Source of the DNA: Gemmatimonadota bacterium
Lineage (GTDB): Bacteria; Gemmatimonadota; Gemmatimonadetes; Palauibacterales; Palauibacteraceae
DNA length: 59,411 nucleotides
NCBI GenBank assembly: GCA_022826685.1
Contig: JAJDUL010000064.1
Span: 1 to 59,411 of the forward strand
Direction: 5' to 3'
Shown here: piece by piece, positions 6,711 through 14,843 of the stretch
How the letters are laid out: each line of letters starts with the position of its first letter
Position numbering within the stretch: position 1 is the first letter of the stretch
Program-made: the position numbers and the translations under genes
The notes under the pieces: model-generated
What the model saw: the letters and a program-made list of their open reading frames with translations, nothing else
Databases searched by the model: none
What the model was told of the DNA's origin: nothing

Positions 6711-7757
6711 CTATGCGGTCAGGATGATCCTTCCGACGACGTTCCCCGCCTCCAGGTCGCGCAGGCTCGACTCCGCTTCCGCCATCGGCCTCGTCGCGTA
6801 GGGGATCGGGTCGACGCGTCCTGCCCGGACCAAATTCATCAACTCCCCCATCTCCGCGAGACTTCCGAGGTCGGACCCTTCGACGGTCTGGTCCTTGAGG
6901 ACGAGGAGAGGGAGGGGTACGGAGAGGGAACCGCCCAGCAGGCCCACGACCACGAGCCCACCGCTCTTGGCGGCAGTCCGGAAGCCGAGGGCGGCGGACG
7001 CTGAGGAGCCCGCGAAGTCGACGACCGCCGGACAGCCGCCATTCGACAGCCGCTTGAGTTGTCGGGAGGCATCTTCGCCACGGGCGTCAACCACGTGCGC
7101 GACCCCCGCCCGCCGTGCCGCCTCGAGCTTCGCGTCATCGACCTCGACGACGATGATTTCGGCGTCGAAGAGCGCCTTCGCGAGCTGGATTCCGGCGAAC
7201 CCCACGCCACCCGCCCCGATGATGACGAGTTGATCTTCCAGCCACCGTTCCGCCTTGCGGAGCGCGCTGTAGGCGGTGAGGCCCGAGCACGCGTAGGTGC
7301 AGGCCAGCTCGAGGGGGACATCCCCGAAGTCGAAAAGGTAGCGCGGGTGCGGGACGATGACGTAGTCCGCGAAACCTCCGTCGAGGTATGTGCCGAGCGC
7401 GCGCGGGCGGTCGCAGAGATGCTCGCGGGCGCTGTCGCAGAAATCGCAGGCGCCGCACCCGATCCAGGGGAAGACGACGCGCCGGTCGCCGATGTCGACG
7501 TTCTCAGCCTCCGGTCCCGCTGCGGCGACCTCGCCGACGATCTCGTGCCCGAGCGTGAACGGCAGGTCGCGCACCTCGCGCACGTCCAGCTTCCGGCCGC
7601 CGCCCATTTCGAAGTAGCCCTCCCGCAGGTGCACGTCGCTGTGGCAGACTCCGCAGGCGCGGATCCGGACGAGCACCTCCGTGCCCGTCGGTTCGGGAGT
7701 CGGCGCCTCGGCCAACTCGAGCGGCGCGCCGTACGCGCTGAACTGGTAGCTCTTCAT
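6711..7757 (-). CDS. Zinc-dependent alcohol dehydrogenase
   Basis: A 348-residue medium-chain dehydrogenase. Catalytic zinc ligands are C38 in ACGVCHSD and H71-E72 in TLGHEIVGE. The structural zinc site is the cysteine cluster CGACDFCDSAREHLC. The NAD(P)-binding Rossmann motif is IIGAGGVGFAGI. The family oxidises alcohols or reduces aldehydes reversibly in the cytoplasm. The start at 7757 (MKSYQFSAYG) follows a purine-rich GGGGGGAGCG. Upstream in-frame ATGs would add residues without family similarity. The substrate is not determined. Confidence 0.88.
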   Translation of the reverse strand: MKSYQFSAYGAPLELAEAPTPEPTGTEVLVRIRACGVCHSDVHLREGYFEMGGGRKLDVREVRDLPFTLGHEIVGEVAAAGPEAENVDIGDRRVVFPWIGCGACDFCDSAREHLCDRPRALGTYLDGGFADYVIVPHPRYLFDFGDVPLELACTYACSGLTAYSALRKAERWLEDQLVIIGAGGVGFAGIQLAKALFDAEIIVVEVDDAKLEAARRAGVAHVVDARGEDASRQLKRLSNGGCPAVVDFAGSSASAALGFRTAAKSGGLVVVGLLGGSLSVPLPLLVLKDQTVEGSDLGSLAEMGELMNLVRAGRVDPIPYATRPMAEAESSLRDLEAGNVVGRIILTA

Positions 7758-7803
7758 CGCTCCCCCCATGGCACCGTGGACAGTACACGTTCCCGCGGGA
7801 ACG

Positions 7804-8952
7804 TCACGAGTCCAGAACCTTCGCGAATGCGGCCACGACATCCTGCATCTGAGCGGCTCCCGCGAGCAGGACCTCGTGCTTGATCCAGATCGTCGTGCGG
7901 CAGAGCCGCTCGCAGACCGGAAACCCCCGCTCGAGCGGCGTGGTGTAGCCCGGGTGCGCCGGGATCCCCTCGGCCCGCAGCGCCTCGATCACCCGGCGTT
8001 TGTCCCGGCCGTCACGCGGATCCGTTCCGAGCCGCGACTCGTCGAGCCGCGCCATGAAGACGTGGCAGCCGTGGGCCGTGATCCGCTCGTCCGGATCCGG
8101 CGGCTTCACGCCCTCGACCTCCGCCAGGCCAACCGAGAGCGCGTCCATGGCCTGCCGGCGGATCGCCTGCTCGGCCGGCAGGCGCTCCAGACCGGACAGG
8201 AGCAAGGCCGCCTGGAACTCGGTCATGCGGAGGTTGAGGCCATCCGGTGCGTGCGCGTGCGGGGAGCCCGTCGGGTCGCGGCCGCAGTCGTGCCAGGACC
8301 ACGCGCGGCGGTACAGTGCCTCATCATCGGTGAGCACCATTCCGCCCTCTCCGGCGGTGAGATTCTTGCTCGACTGGAAGCTGAAGGCGCCCGCATCGCC
8401 GAGCGTGCCGACCGCGCGGCCGCGCCAGCCCGCGAGCCACGCCTGCGCGGCGTCCTCGACGACCGGGAGGCCGCGCCGACCCGCGATCTCGTTCACGCCA
8501 TCCATGTCGGCCGGGCGTCCGCCGATATGCACCGGCAGGATCGCCGTCGTGCGCTCCGTGACCGCGGCCTCGATCAACTCCGGGGCCAGGTTGTGCGTGC
8601 CCGGCTCGACGTCGACGAAGACGGCGACGGCGCCCAGCGACCGGATGGCGTGGGCCGTCGCCGCGAAGCTGTACGGGCTCGTGATGACCTCGTCGCCGGG
8701 CTGCACCCCGGCAGCGACGAGGGCGGCCTGCAGCGCCATCGTGCCGTTGCAGCAGGCCACGGCGTACCGGGCGCCGTGCAGCGCGGCGAAGCGGGCCTCC
8801 AGCTCCGGGACGGCGTCGCCGCCCAGTCCCCAGCGGCCGGACTCGAGCACTTCGGTCAGCGCGCGCCGTTCCGCCGCCCCGGAGCGCGGCCACGCGGGCC
8901 ACGGCGCCGTGCGGACCGGAGTGCCGCCGTCGATCGCCAGCCGGCCGGTCAT
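7804..8952 (-). CDS. DegT/DnrJ/EryC1/StrS family PLP aminotransferase
   Basis: A 382-residue fold type I PLP enzyme. It shows GVQPGDEVITSPYSFAATAHAI, the PLP aspartate region PVVEDAAQAWLA, and the Schiff-base lysine in FSFQSSKNLTAGEGGM. Family members transaminate keto-sugars for surface polysaccharide or antibiotic sugars, or act as sugar dehydratases. No sugar-nucleotide genes are adjacent, so the substrate is open. The start at 8952 (MTGRLAIDGGTPVR) matches the usual N-terminus. The longer in-frame version would run into the neighbouring nuclease gene. A class involving amino-inositols (AHBA-synthase-like) is an alternative. Confidence 0.88.
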   Translation of the reverse strand: MTGRLAIDGGTPVRTAPWPAWPRSGAAERRALTEVLESGRWGLGGDAVPELEARFAALHGARYAVACCNGTMALQAALVAAGVQPGDEVITSPYSFAATAHAIRSLGAVAVFVDVEPGTHNLAPELIEAAVTERTTAILPVHIGGRPADMDGVNEIAGRRGLPVVEDAAQAWLAGWRGRAVGTLGDAGAFSFQSSKNLTAGEGGMVLTDDEALYRRAWSWHDCGRDPTGSPHAHAPDGLNLRMTEFQAALLLSGLERLPAEQAIRRQAMDALSVGLAEVEGVKPPDPDERITAHGCHVFMARLDESRLGTDPRDGRDKRRVIEALRAEGIPAHPGYTTPLERGFPVCERLCRTTIWIKHEVLLAGAAQMQDVVAAFAKVLDS

Positions 8953-8998
8953 GCGATTCCGCGGAGGCGCGCTGGCATCGCCCGGCAGACGCGGCGAT

Positions 8999-9793
8999 TC
9001 AGTCGAATTCGCACAGAATCGGCAGGTGGTCGCTAAGTCTCGGCTTTCGGTCGAAGACCTCTTCCCGACTCGGCACACGGGCCTCCGCCAGACGATTCAG
9101 CATCGGTGCGTTCACGTAGCAGTAGTCAAGCTGATGTTTAACGGTCTTCGTCGAGTGCTGGAACGTGGGCACGGGACCGCCATGATGATGGCTCAGGCAA
9201 TCCGTCAGACCGAGTGCATTCAGGCGTTCGATGACCTGCCGGTTCCCTCTGTCCTTCGGTTTATCGAACAGCACGGAACTGTTGAAGTCGCCGCCGACAA
9301 TCCAGTTCGTGTCGTCCGAGACGTCCGCTCCACGGAGTAGTGACCACAGGAGTTCCGTGAACCAAAGGTCGGGGTTATTCGTCAGCTTGATTCCAGACAC
9401 ATCCACGTCAATCCACTCATCCCGCGGAATCGGAAAGGCCGGCGAGTGAACCGTAACGACCCGGAACCTCTCTCCGGAACCAAGCGTGGTTTCGCATCCG
9501 ATGATCCAGCCGTAACGGTCCGTGTGAATCCTGTTGATCCAGGGCAGCTCCGATTCCAGAAACGGCGTGGCATCGATCAACCCCTTGGAAAGGATCGCCG
9601 ACGAAAACGGAGCGTTGTGGCCCCCGAAGAACCGTGGCGATATCACGTGGCACTGGTAGCGTTTCCGAATCCAGGTAGGAATCCCGGTGACTTCCTGGAG
9701 CAGGACGATGTCCGCATCCTCGCGCTGAATCATCTCCCACAGCACGCGGCGTGACTTGCCCGCCTTGTTGACGTTCCAGGTGATCAGCTTCAT
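8999..9793 (-). CDS. Endonuclease/exonuclease/phosphatase (EEP) family protein
   Basis: A 264-residue EEP-fold hydrolase. The active-site motifs run in order: KLITWNVNKA (Asn), IVLLQEVTG (Glu), VVTVHSPAFP, IVGGDFNSS and the terminal LSDHLPILCEFD (Asp-His). Members are Mg-dependent and cut DNA, RNA, phosphoinositides or nucleotides. No signal peptide is seen, so it probably acts in the cytoplasm. The gene is clearly lower in GC than its neighbours (roughly 55% on inspected lines against nearly 70%) and uses AT-ending codons more often, which suggests recent acquisition. There is no adjacent partner gene in the same base composition. Confidence 0.85.
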   Translation of the reverse strand: MKLITWNVNKAGKSRRVLWEMIQREDADIVLLQEVTGIPTWIRKRYQCHVISPRFFGGHNAPFSSAILSKGLIDATPFLESELPWINRIHTDRYGWIIGCETTLGSGERFRVVTVHSPAFPIPRDEWIDVDVSGIKLTNNPDLWFTELLWSLLRGADVSDDTNWIVGGDFNSSVLFDKPKDRGNRQVIERLNALGLTDCLSHHHGGPVPTFQHSTKTVKHQLDYCYVNAPMLNRLAEARVPSREEVFDRKPRLSDHLPILCEFD

Positions 9794-9814
9794 TAGCGTT
9801 TCGACGCGAGATCC

Positions 9815-12800
9815 TTAGGAGACGGCCCGTGGGCGGCTTCGGGTGATGACGGCGGGGACGCCCGAGTCGCGCGCGAGCTGGTTGAACGCGTCGAGCATCT
9901 CGCCGAGCACCCGAACGAGCGCGGCCTCCTCCACCGACCACTCGCTCTCCAGATCGCCCCATCGCTCCAGCACGCCGGCGCGAGGGGGAAGATCCGAGCC
10001 GTCCACCTCTCCCATGAGCGCGGTCAACTGCATGTTCAGCAGCCCCTCGTAGGCGACCATGTCCTGCTGCGCCGCCCGCCGCTTCTGGAACAGGCGATCC
10101 TCCAGCACCGTGATCGAATCCGCGAGGGCCGTCCCCGCCGCTTTGAGCGCCTCGGCCCCCGAGAGTCCGGCCTCCGTCGCCTGCCCGACGACCGCGTTCA
10201 CCTGCGCGCGCACGTCCCGAATGTCGTTCACGCCGTTGTGGAGCCCCACGATCGCGCCGAACACCGACTCCAGGAAGCGTCCGTTGGCTGCGAAGTCCGT
10301 CGCCGAGGCGGGGATGCGCGGGTCCCCGCGCACCTCGAACGACCGCGTCTGCGGCGGCGCGTCTCCCACCGTCAGCCGGGCATCGTACGTCCCGGGCATC
10401 ACGCGATACCCGGGCGCGTCCCCGAAGAAGGCGTAGGATTCCGCGACCCGCGGGCCGCTCTCCACGCGCAGGTCCCAGAACACCCGGTTGTGCCCGGGGG
10501 CGGCGGGCGCGCGCGAGTGGCGGACCCCCGAGGCGGTCGCCGCCGTGTCCGTCGTGAAGGTGCGGATCACCTCGCCACCCGCGTCGAGGATCTCCAGCAC
10601 GAGTGAAGCGCCCTCCGACGCGGCCGACTCCGCGGACGATTCCGAGCCGTCCTCCGGAGCATCCGCTCCCGGCGCCGCGGCGATCACGTAGTCGATCGCG
10701 ACGCCCGGCGGCTTGTTCTCTCCCGTGGTCGTCGGACCGACCGGGCCCCCGAGCCCCTGGCTCACGCGGTACGCCGTGGCGGGCGCGTAGAGGTGGTGGC
10801 CGCCGGCGGCCTCGGCGGTCTCCGCGTCGGCCCGCTGGCGCAGCGGAGAAAGATCGTCGAGCACCCAGAAGCCGCGCCCCTGCGTTGCCACGGCGAGATC
10901 CCCCGCCTGCACCTGCAGGTCGGTGATCTGCGTGAGCGGCATGTTCAGATCCAGACTCCGCCACGAGGCGCCGTCATCGAAGCTCACGTACATCCCGAGT
11001 TCGGTCCCGGCGTAGAGCAGGCCCCGCCGCTCGGGATCCTCGCGCACGACGCGGGCCCAGGCCTCCGGCTTGTCCGCCGCGATCCCGGCATCGATGCGCG
11101 CCCAGCTCTCTCCGTAGTCCGTCGTCCTGTAGATGTACGGCGCGAAGTCGTTGAATTTGTAGCGGCTGAGCGTGATGTAGGCTCCGCCCGGTTCGTGCGG
11201 CGACGGATCGAGCGAGTTCACCATCCCCTCGGGCATCCCGTCCGGCGTGACGTCGGTCCACGTCTCTCCGTTGTCGCGCGTGACGTGGACGAGGCCGTCA
11301 TCCGCACCGACCCAGATCGTCCCGGCCTCCAGCGGGGATTCGGCCATCGTCATGATCGTGTTGTAGACCTCGCCCCCCGCCGCCTCGTTCGTGAACGGCC
11401 CGCCCGCGGCGACGTGCTTCTCCGGCTCGTTCCGCGTGAGATCGGGGGAGATCTCCTCCCACGTCACGCCTCGATCGCTCGACCTCAGCAGGTGCTGCGC
11501 TCCGTGGTAGATCACCCTCGGATCGTGCGGAGACACGACGACCGGCCCGTTCCAGTTCCAGCGATAGCGCATGTCCTCGGCGTCCATCCCGAGCTGGAAC
11601 TGCGGGTACGCCTGCACGCTGCGCGTGGAGCCGAGTTCGGTGTCCAGCTCCGTGATGATCCCCTGGATCGAGGTCGCGTACAGGTAGCGCGGGTTGTCGG
11701 GATCGAAGGCGACCCAGGCCGATTCCCCGCCCCCCGCGTCGATCCAGTCCTTCCAGCCGAGTCCGCCCCCGTGCGTGGCCCAGCCCAGCATGCCCACGCT
11801 CGTGTTGTCCTGCTGCCCCCCATACATGCGGTACGGGAACCGGTTGTCCACCGCGAGCCGGTAGATCTGCGCCGTGGGCTGGTTCTCCTGCGTGGACCAG
11901 GTCTCGCCCCCGTTGAAGGTGACCGTCCCTCCCCCGTCGTTGGCGGAGAGCATGACCCGGCTGTCGAACGGGTTGATCCACAGGTCGTGGTGGTCGACGT
12001 GCGGCGTCTGGATCGTCGCCCACGTCCGGCCCCCGTCGATCGACTTGAGGAAGGGCGAGTTCATCACGTAGACGGTCTCGCGGTCCAGGGGGTCGGCGTA
12101 GATCTCGATGTAGTACCAGGCCCGTCCCCGGAGCTGGCGCTCGGAACTCGCCAGCGTCCAGCTCTTCCCCCCGTCATCCGAGCGGTACACCCCGTCCACG
12201 TCCTCATCCGCCTCGACCAGCGCCCACACACGGTCGGCGTCCGCGGGGGAGACGTCGATCGCCGTCTTCCCCATGAGATCGGGGAGGCCGGCATTGATCT
12301 CCTCCCACGTGTCCCCGCCGTCCGTCGACTTCCAGAAGCCGGAGCCGGGCCCGCCGCTGCGGATGTACCACGGATCGCGGTCGTGGTCCCACATGGAGGC
12401 GTAGAGGATGCGCGGGTTGGTGCGGTCCATCGCGAGGTCCGAGGCCCCCGTGTTCTCGTCCACGTGGAGGACGAGTTCCCAGTTCTCCCCTCCGTCCGCC
12501 GAACGATAGATGCCGCGCTCCGGCGTGGGCGCGAAGGGCGATCCCTGGGCGGCGACGTAGACGAGATCCGGGTTCTCCGGGTGGATCCGAATGCGAGAGA
12601 TCGTGCGGGTGGGGGCGAGGCCCATGTGCGTCCAGGTGCGGCCCGCATCCGTCGAGCGGTAGACGCCGTCGCCGTGGGAAGTCGTCACGCCGCGGATGGA
12701 GTGCTCGCCCATCCCGACGTAGACGACGTTGGGATCCGACTCGGAGACGGCCACGGCTCCAACGGAGGAGGAGGCGACGAAGCCGTCCGTGATGGGGCCC

Positions 12801-13180
12801 CAGCTGATCCCGCCATCGGACGTCTTCCACACACCGCCGCCGGCCGTGCCCATGTAGTAGGTGAGCCGGTCGTCGGGCACCCCGGCCGCGGCCACGGCCC
12901 GCCCGCCGCGGAACGGCCCCACGTTGCGCCACCGCATCGACCCGTAGAGCGCGGTTTCGGGGTCGCCCTCGGCCGTCTGCGCCTGGGCGGGAACTGCCGG
13001 AAGCAGGAGGGTCGCTCCGGCACCGCCCGGGACGGCTGCGCGCGCCCCATCCGGGACACTTGCCGCCGCTAGCGCGAGGATCAGCGCCGGGAGCGGGGCC
13101 GGTGAGGCCGGACACCGCCACGGCGGGCGGCGCGGGAACAGGGGCATTGGGATCGATGGGATCCACATGATTGACACCAT
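9815..13180 (-). CDS. Secreted sortilin/VPS10-type BNR-repeat beta-propeller protein
   Basis: A 1121-residue exported protein. An N-terminal hydrophobic signal lies at about residues 20-45, then the propeller opens with MRWRNVGPFRGGRAVA. At least ten Asp-box/BNR motifs of the SxDxGxTW type follow, including KTSDGGISW, RSTDAGRTW, RSADGGENW, KSTDGGDTW, KSIDGGRTW and RTTDYGESW, giving two large sialidase-like propellers. The C-terminal third contains a fibronectin-like segment and a helical tail. The ATG at 13180 is supported by GAGGAGG 7 nt upstream. Homologues are numerous in Gemmatimonadota and Bacteroidota and are annotated as glycosyl hydrolases, but catalytic residues are not established. 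A carbohydrate- or peptide-binding surface protein is the safest reading. The gene is divergent from the Cache lipoprotein. Confidence 0.85.
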   Translation of the reverse strand: MVSIMWIPSIPMPLFPRRPPWRCPASPAPLPALILALAAASVPDGARAAVPGGAGATLLLPAVPAQAQTAEGDPETALYGSMRWRNVGPFRGGRAVAAAGVPDDRLTYYMGTAGGGVWKTSDGGISWGPITDGFVASSSVGAVAVSESDPNVVYVGMGEHSIRGVTTSHGDGVYRSTDAGRTWTHMGLAPTRTISRIRIHPENPDLVYVAAQGSPFAPTPERGIYRSADGGENWELVLHVDENTGASDLAMDRTNPRILYASMWDHDRDPWYIRSGGPGSGFWKSTDGGDTWEEINAGLPDLMGKTAIDVSPADADRVWALVEADEDVDGVYRSDDGGKSWTLASSERQLRGRAWYYIEIYADPLDRETVYVMNSPFLKSIDGGRTWATIQTPHVDHHDLWINPFDSRVMLSANDGGGTVTFNGGETWSTQENQPTAQIYRLAVDNRFPYRMYGGQQDNTSVGMLGWATHGGGLGWKDWIDAGGGESAWVAFDPDNPRYLYATSIQGIITELDTELGSTRSVQAYPQFQLGMDAEDMRYRWNWNGPVVVSPHDPRVIYHGAQHLLRSSDRGVTWEEISPDLTRNEPEKHVAAGGPFTNEAAGGEVYNTIMTMAESPLEAGTIWVGADDGLVHVTRDNGETWTDVTPDGMPEGMVNSLDPSPHEPGGAYITLSRYKFNDFAPYIYRTTDYGESWARIDAGIAADKPEAWARVVREDPERRGLLYAGTELGMYVSFDDGASWRSLDLNMPLTQITDLQVQAGDLAVATQGRGFWVLDDLSPLRQRADAETAEAAGGHHLYAPATAYRVSQGLGGPVGPTTTGENKPPGVAIDYVIAAAPGADAPEDGSESSAESAASEGASLVLEILDAGGEVIRTFTTDTAATASGVRHSRAPAAPGHNRVFWDLRVESGPRVAESYAFFGDAPGYRVMPGTYDARLTVGDAPPQTRSFEVRGDPRIPASATDFAANGRFLESVFGAIVGLHNGVNDIRDVRAQVNAVVGQATEAGLSGAEALKAAGTALADSITVLEDRLFQKRRAAQQDMVAYEGLLNMQLTALMGEVDGSDLPPRAGVLERWGDLESEWSVEEAALVRVLGEMLDAFNQLARDSGVPAVITRSRPRAVS

Positions 13181-13326
13181 GACGCGACCTCCTCGGCGGC
13201 GACTGAACCCGGCGGACGGCCGGACCTCGCCGGCGCAGGAACGTTTGGATTGTTTCGGCGGTATGGAACCGATCGAGCCGGAGGTTTCGGCGCAACGATG
13301 TTCCGCGCAACTTTTTTATGCAGTTA

Positions 13327-13340
13327 CAGTCAATTGACTG
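13327..13340. promoter_or_regulatory. Perfect 14-bp palindrome upstream of the Cache lipoprotein
   Basis: CAGTCAATTGACTG lies 16 bp before the ATG of the Cache lipoprotein, in an AT-rich island (TTTTTTATGCAG just upstream) inside the 176-bp divergent intergenic region. Its position near the likely start of transcription suits a repressor site. The regulator is not identified. Confidence 0.5.
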
Positions 13341-13356
13341 AGAGGAGTGGAAGATA

Positions 13357-13884
13357 ATGCATGGCAAACTCATGACACGCGCACTCTGCCTGCTGGCGCT
13401 GGCGGCCGTGGGCGGCTGCTCGGACGATCCGGTCTCGCCGGATGATCCGGTCACGGCCGACCGCGTCGTGGACCGGGAGACGCTCAGGGCGTTCGTGGAG
13501 CGGGCGGCGACGACGGTGGAGGAGGCCGTCTCGAGTCCCGCGGAGGCGTACCCGTTCGCCGACGCAACCTTCCGGCCGGAGGGCGAGTGGAGGCACGGCT
13601 CCGTCTACATTTACGTGGTGTCCCTCGACGGCATCAGCCTGTTCAACGCAGTGCAGCCAAGCATCGAGGGGACGAATCTCTGGGAGATCGAGGACCTGAA
13701 CGGCGTCAAGATCGTTCAGGATCTGATCGCCGAGGCCAACCAGGGCGGCGGCTTCGTCGAGTACCTGTGGGACAACCCGGCTGTGACCGGCGATGAGGAG
13801 AACGGCTCCCTCAAGGTCGGCTACGCTACGCTGGCGACGGTCGGAGGCGAAAGCGTCCTGATCGGATCGGGCATCTACCCCTAG
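13357..13884 (+). CDS. Single-Cache-domain lipoprotein
   Basis: A 175-residue lipoprotein. The signal peptide ends at a lipobox GGC with C21. The mature part is one sCache_2-like domain. It has the N-terminal helix motif VVDRETLRAFVERA (about residues 36-49), the central strand GSVYIYVVSLDGISLF, the GGGFVEYLWDNP loop and the C-terminal IGSGIY strand. Cache domains bind small ligands such as organic or amino acids in the periplasm, usually as the sensor part of a chemoreceptor or kinase. Here no signalling domain follows. The closest relative in the window is the second Cache domain of the beta-barrel protein at 52978-55533, which shares VVDRETL and GGGFVEY-W. It may act as a free ligand-binding lipoprotein. 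A strong palindrome precedes it. Confidence 0.82.
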   Translation: MHGKLMTRALCLLALAAVGGCSDDPVSPDDPVTADRVVDRETLRAFVERAATTVEEAVSSPAEAYPFADATFRPEGEWRHGSVYIYVVSLDGISLFNAVQPSIEGTNLWEIEDLNGVKIVQDLIAEANQGGGFVEYLWDNPAVTGDEENGSLKVGYATLATVGGESVLIGSGIYP

Positions 13885-13913
13885 AAAGCCCGTTACAAAC
13901 CCTGCGTCAGCGC

Positions 13914-13943
13914 CCCCCCGGCGGCTCACGGGCTGCCGGGGGG
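13914..13943 (+). terminator. GC-rich hairpin after the Cache lipoprotein
   Basis: CCCCCCGGC (13914-13922) and GCCGGGGGG (13935-13943) form a perfect 9-bp stem with a 12-nt loop, 30 bp after the lipoprotein stop. There is no T-tract, so it may be a Rho-assisted terminator or only an mRNA-end stabiliser. Confidence 0.5.
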
Positions 13944-13976
13944 TGGGCCCCGCCCGCCCCCTGAAGCGGAGGACGC

Positions 13977-14834
13977 ATGCGCATGCTTTTGAAGCGTTTC
14001 GCCGGGCGTTTCGCCCTCACCATGTCGCTGGTCGTGCTGGAGGCCGCCGGCTGGATCCTGTTCCCGCTCTTCATCGGACGGGCCATCGACAGCGTGCTCG
14101 CGGACTCGACGCGGGGTCTCTACGAATTCGGCGCACTCGCGCTCGCGACGATGCTCATCGCCATCGTCCGGCGCCTCGTCGACAGTCGTGCGTACGCGAA
14201 GATCTACGTAGGCCTGGGCGAAGAGATGGTCGGCGCCGATGAGGAGAGCGATACGTCGACCCGAACCGCGCGTCTCGGCATGCTCCGGGAGATCGTCGAG
14301 TTCTTCGAGAACTCCCTGCCCGCGCTCGTCAACAGCCTGATCGGGCTCGCCGGCACCGTGCTGATCCTGTGGATGCTCAACGTCCCCGTCTTCCTCGGGT
14401 GTCTCGTGGTCGCCGTCGCCACGGTGACGCTCTACGCCCTCACCGGACGGCTGACGACCCGCTACAACGAGGGCTTCAACGACCAGTACGAGCGGCAGGT
14501 CGACGCCGTGCACAGCGGCAATCCCCGGCGGCTCCGCGAGCACCTGCGCGCCATGATGCGCTGGAACATCCGGCTCTCCGACCTTGAGGCCGCCAACTTC
14601 GGGATCAACTGGGTGTTCATGACCGGCCTCCTGGTCTTCGCCGTGGCCGCGGCGGCGGAACAGACACTCGAGTACGGAGCGGTGTTCGCCATCGTCATGT
14701 ACGTGTTCCAGTTCGTCGAGTCGATGCTGGGGATTCCACTCTACTACCAGCAGTGGCTGCGGCTGCGGGAGATATCGGGCCGGCTGGCCGGGGTCGGAGT
14801 CGAGGCCGGCGTCGAGGTCGGCGCTTCCGCGTGA
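13977..14834 (+). CDS. ABC-type six-helix membrane domain without ATPase
   Basis: A 285-residue inner-membrane protein with the look of an ABC exporter transmembrane domain: helices at about residues 10-35, 45-62, 100-125, 128-150, 205-225 and 230-250, with a long cytosolic loop between. It ends before any nucleotide-binding domain. No Walker A/B or LSGGQ sequence is present and no ATPase gene is adjacent. It resembles the stand-alone ABC_membrane_3 family, described from memory as an ABC-transporter six-transmembrane protein. The C-terminal GVGVEAGVEVGASA tail is low complexity. The function is unknown. Confidence 0.72.
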   Translation: MRMLLKRFAGRFALTMSLVVLEAAGWILFPLFIGRAIDSVLADSTRGLYEFGALALATMLIAIVRRLVDSRAYAKIYVGLGEEMVGADEESDTSTRTARLGMLREIVEFFENSLPALVNSLIGLAGTVLILWMLNVPVFLGCLVVAVATVTLYALTGRLTTRYNEGFNDQYERQVDAVHSGNPRRLREHLRAMMRWNIRLSDLEAANFGINWVFMTGLLVFAVAAAAEQTLEYGAVFAIVMYVFQFVESMLGIPLYYQQWLRLREISGRLAGVGVEAGVEVGASA

Positions 14835-14843
14835 GCGGGAAAC

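Noticed and set aside
10793..13072. 759-codon frame antisense to the BNR protein
   Set aside because: Shadow frame; composition is Arg/Val/His-rich without motifs while the opposite strand shows regular Asp boxes.
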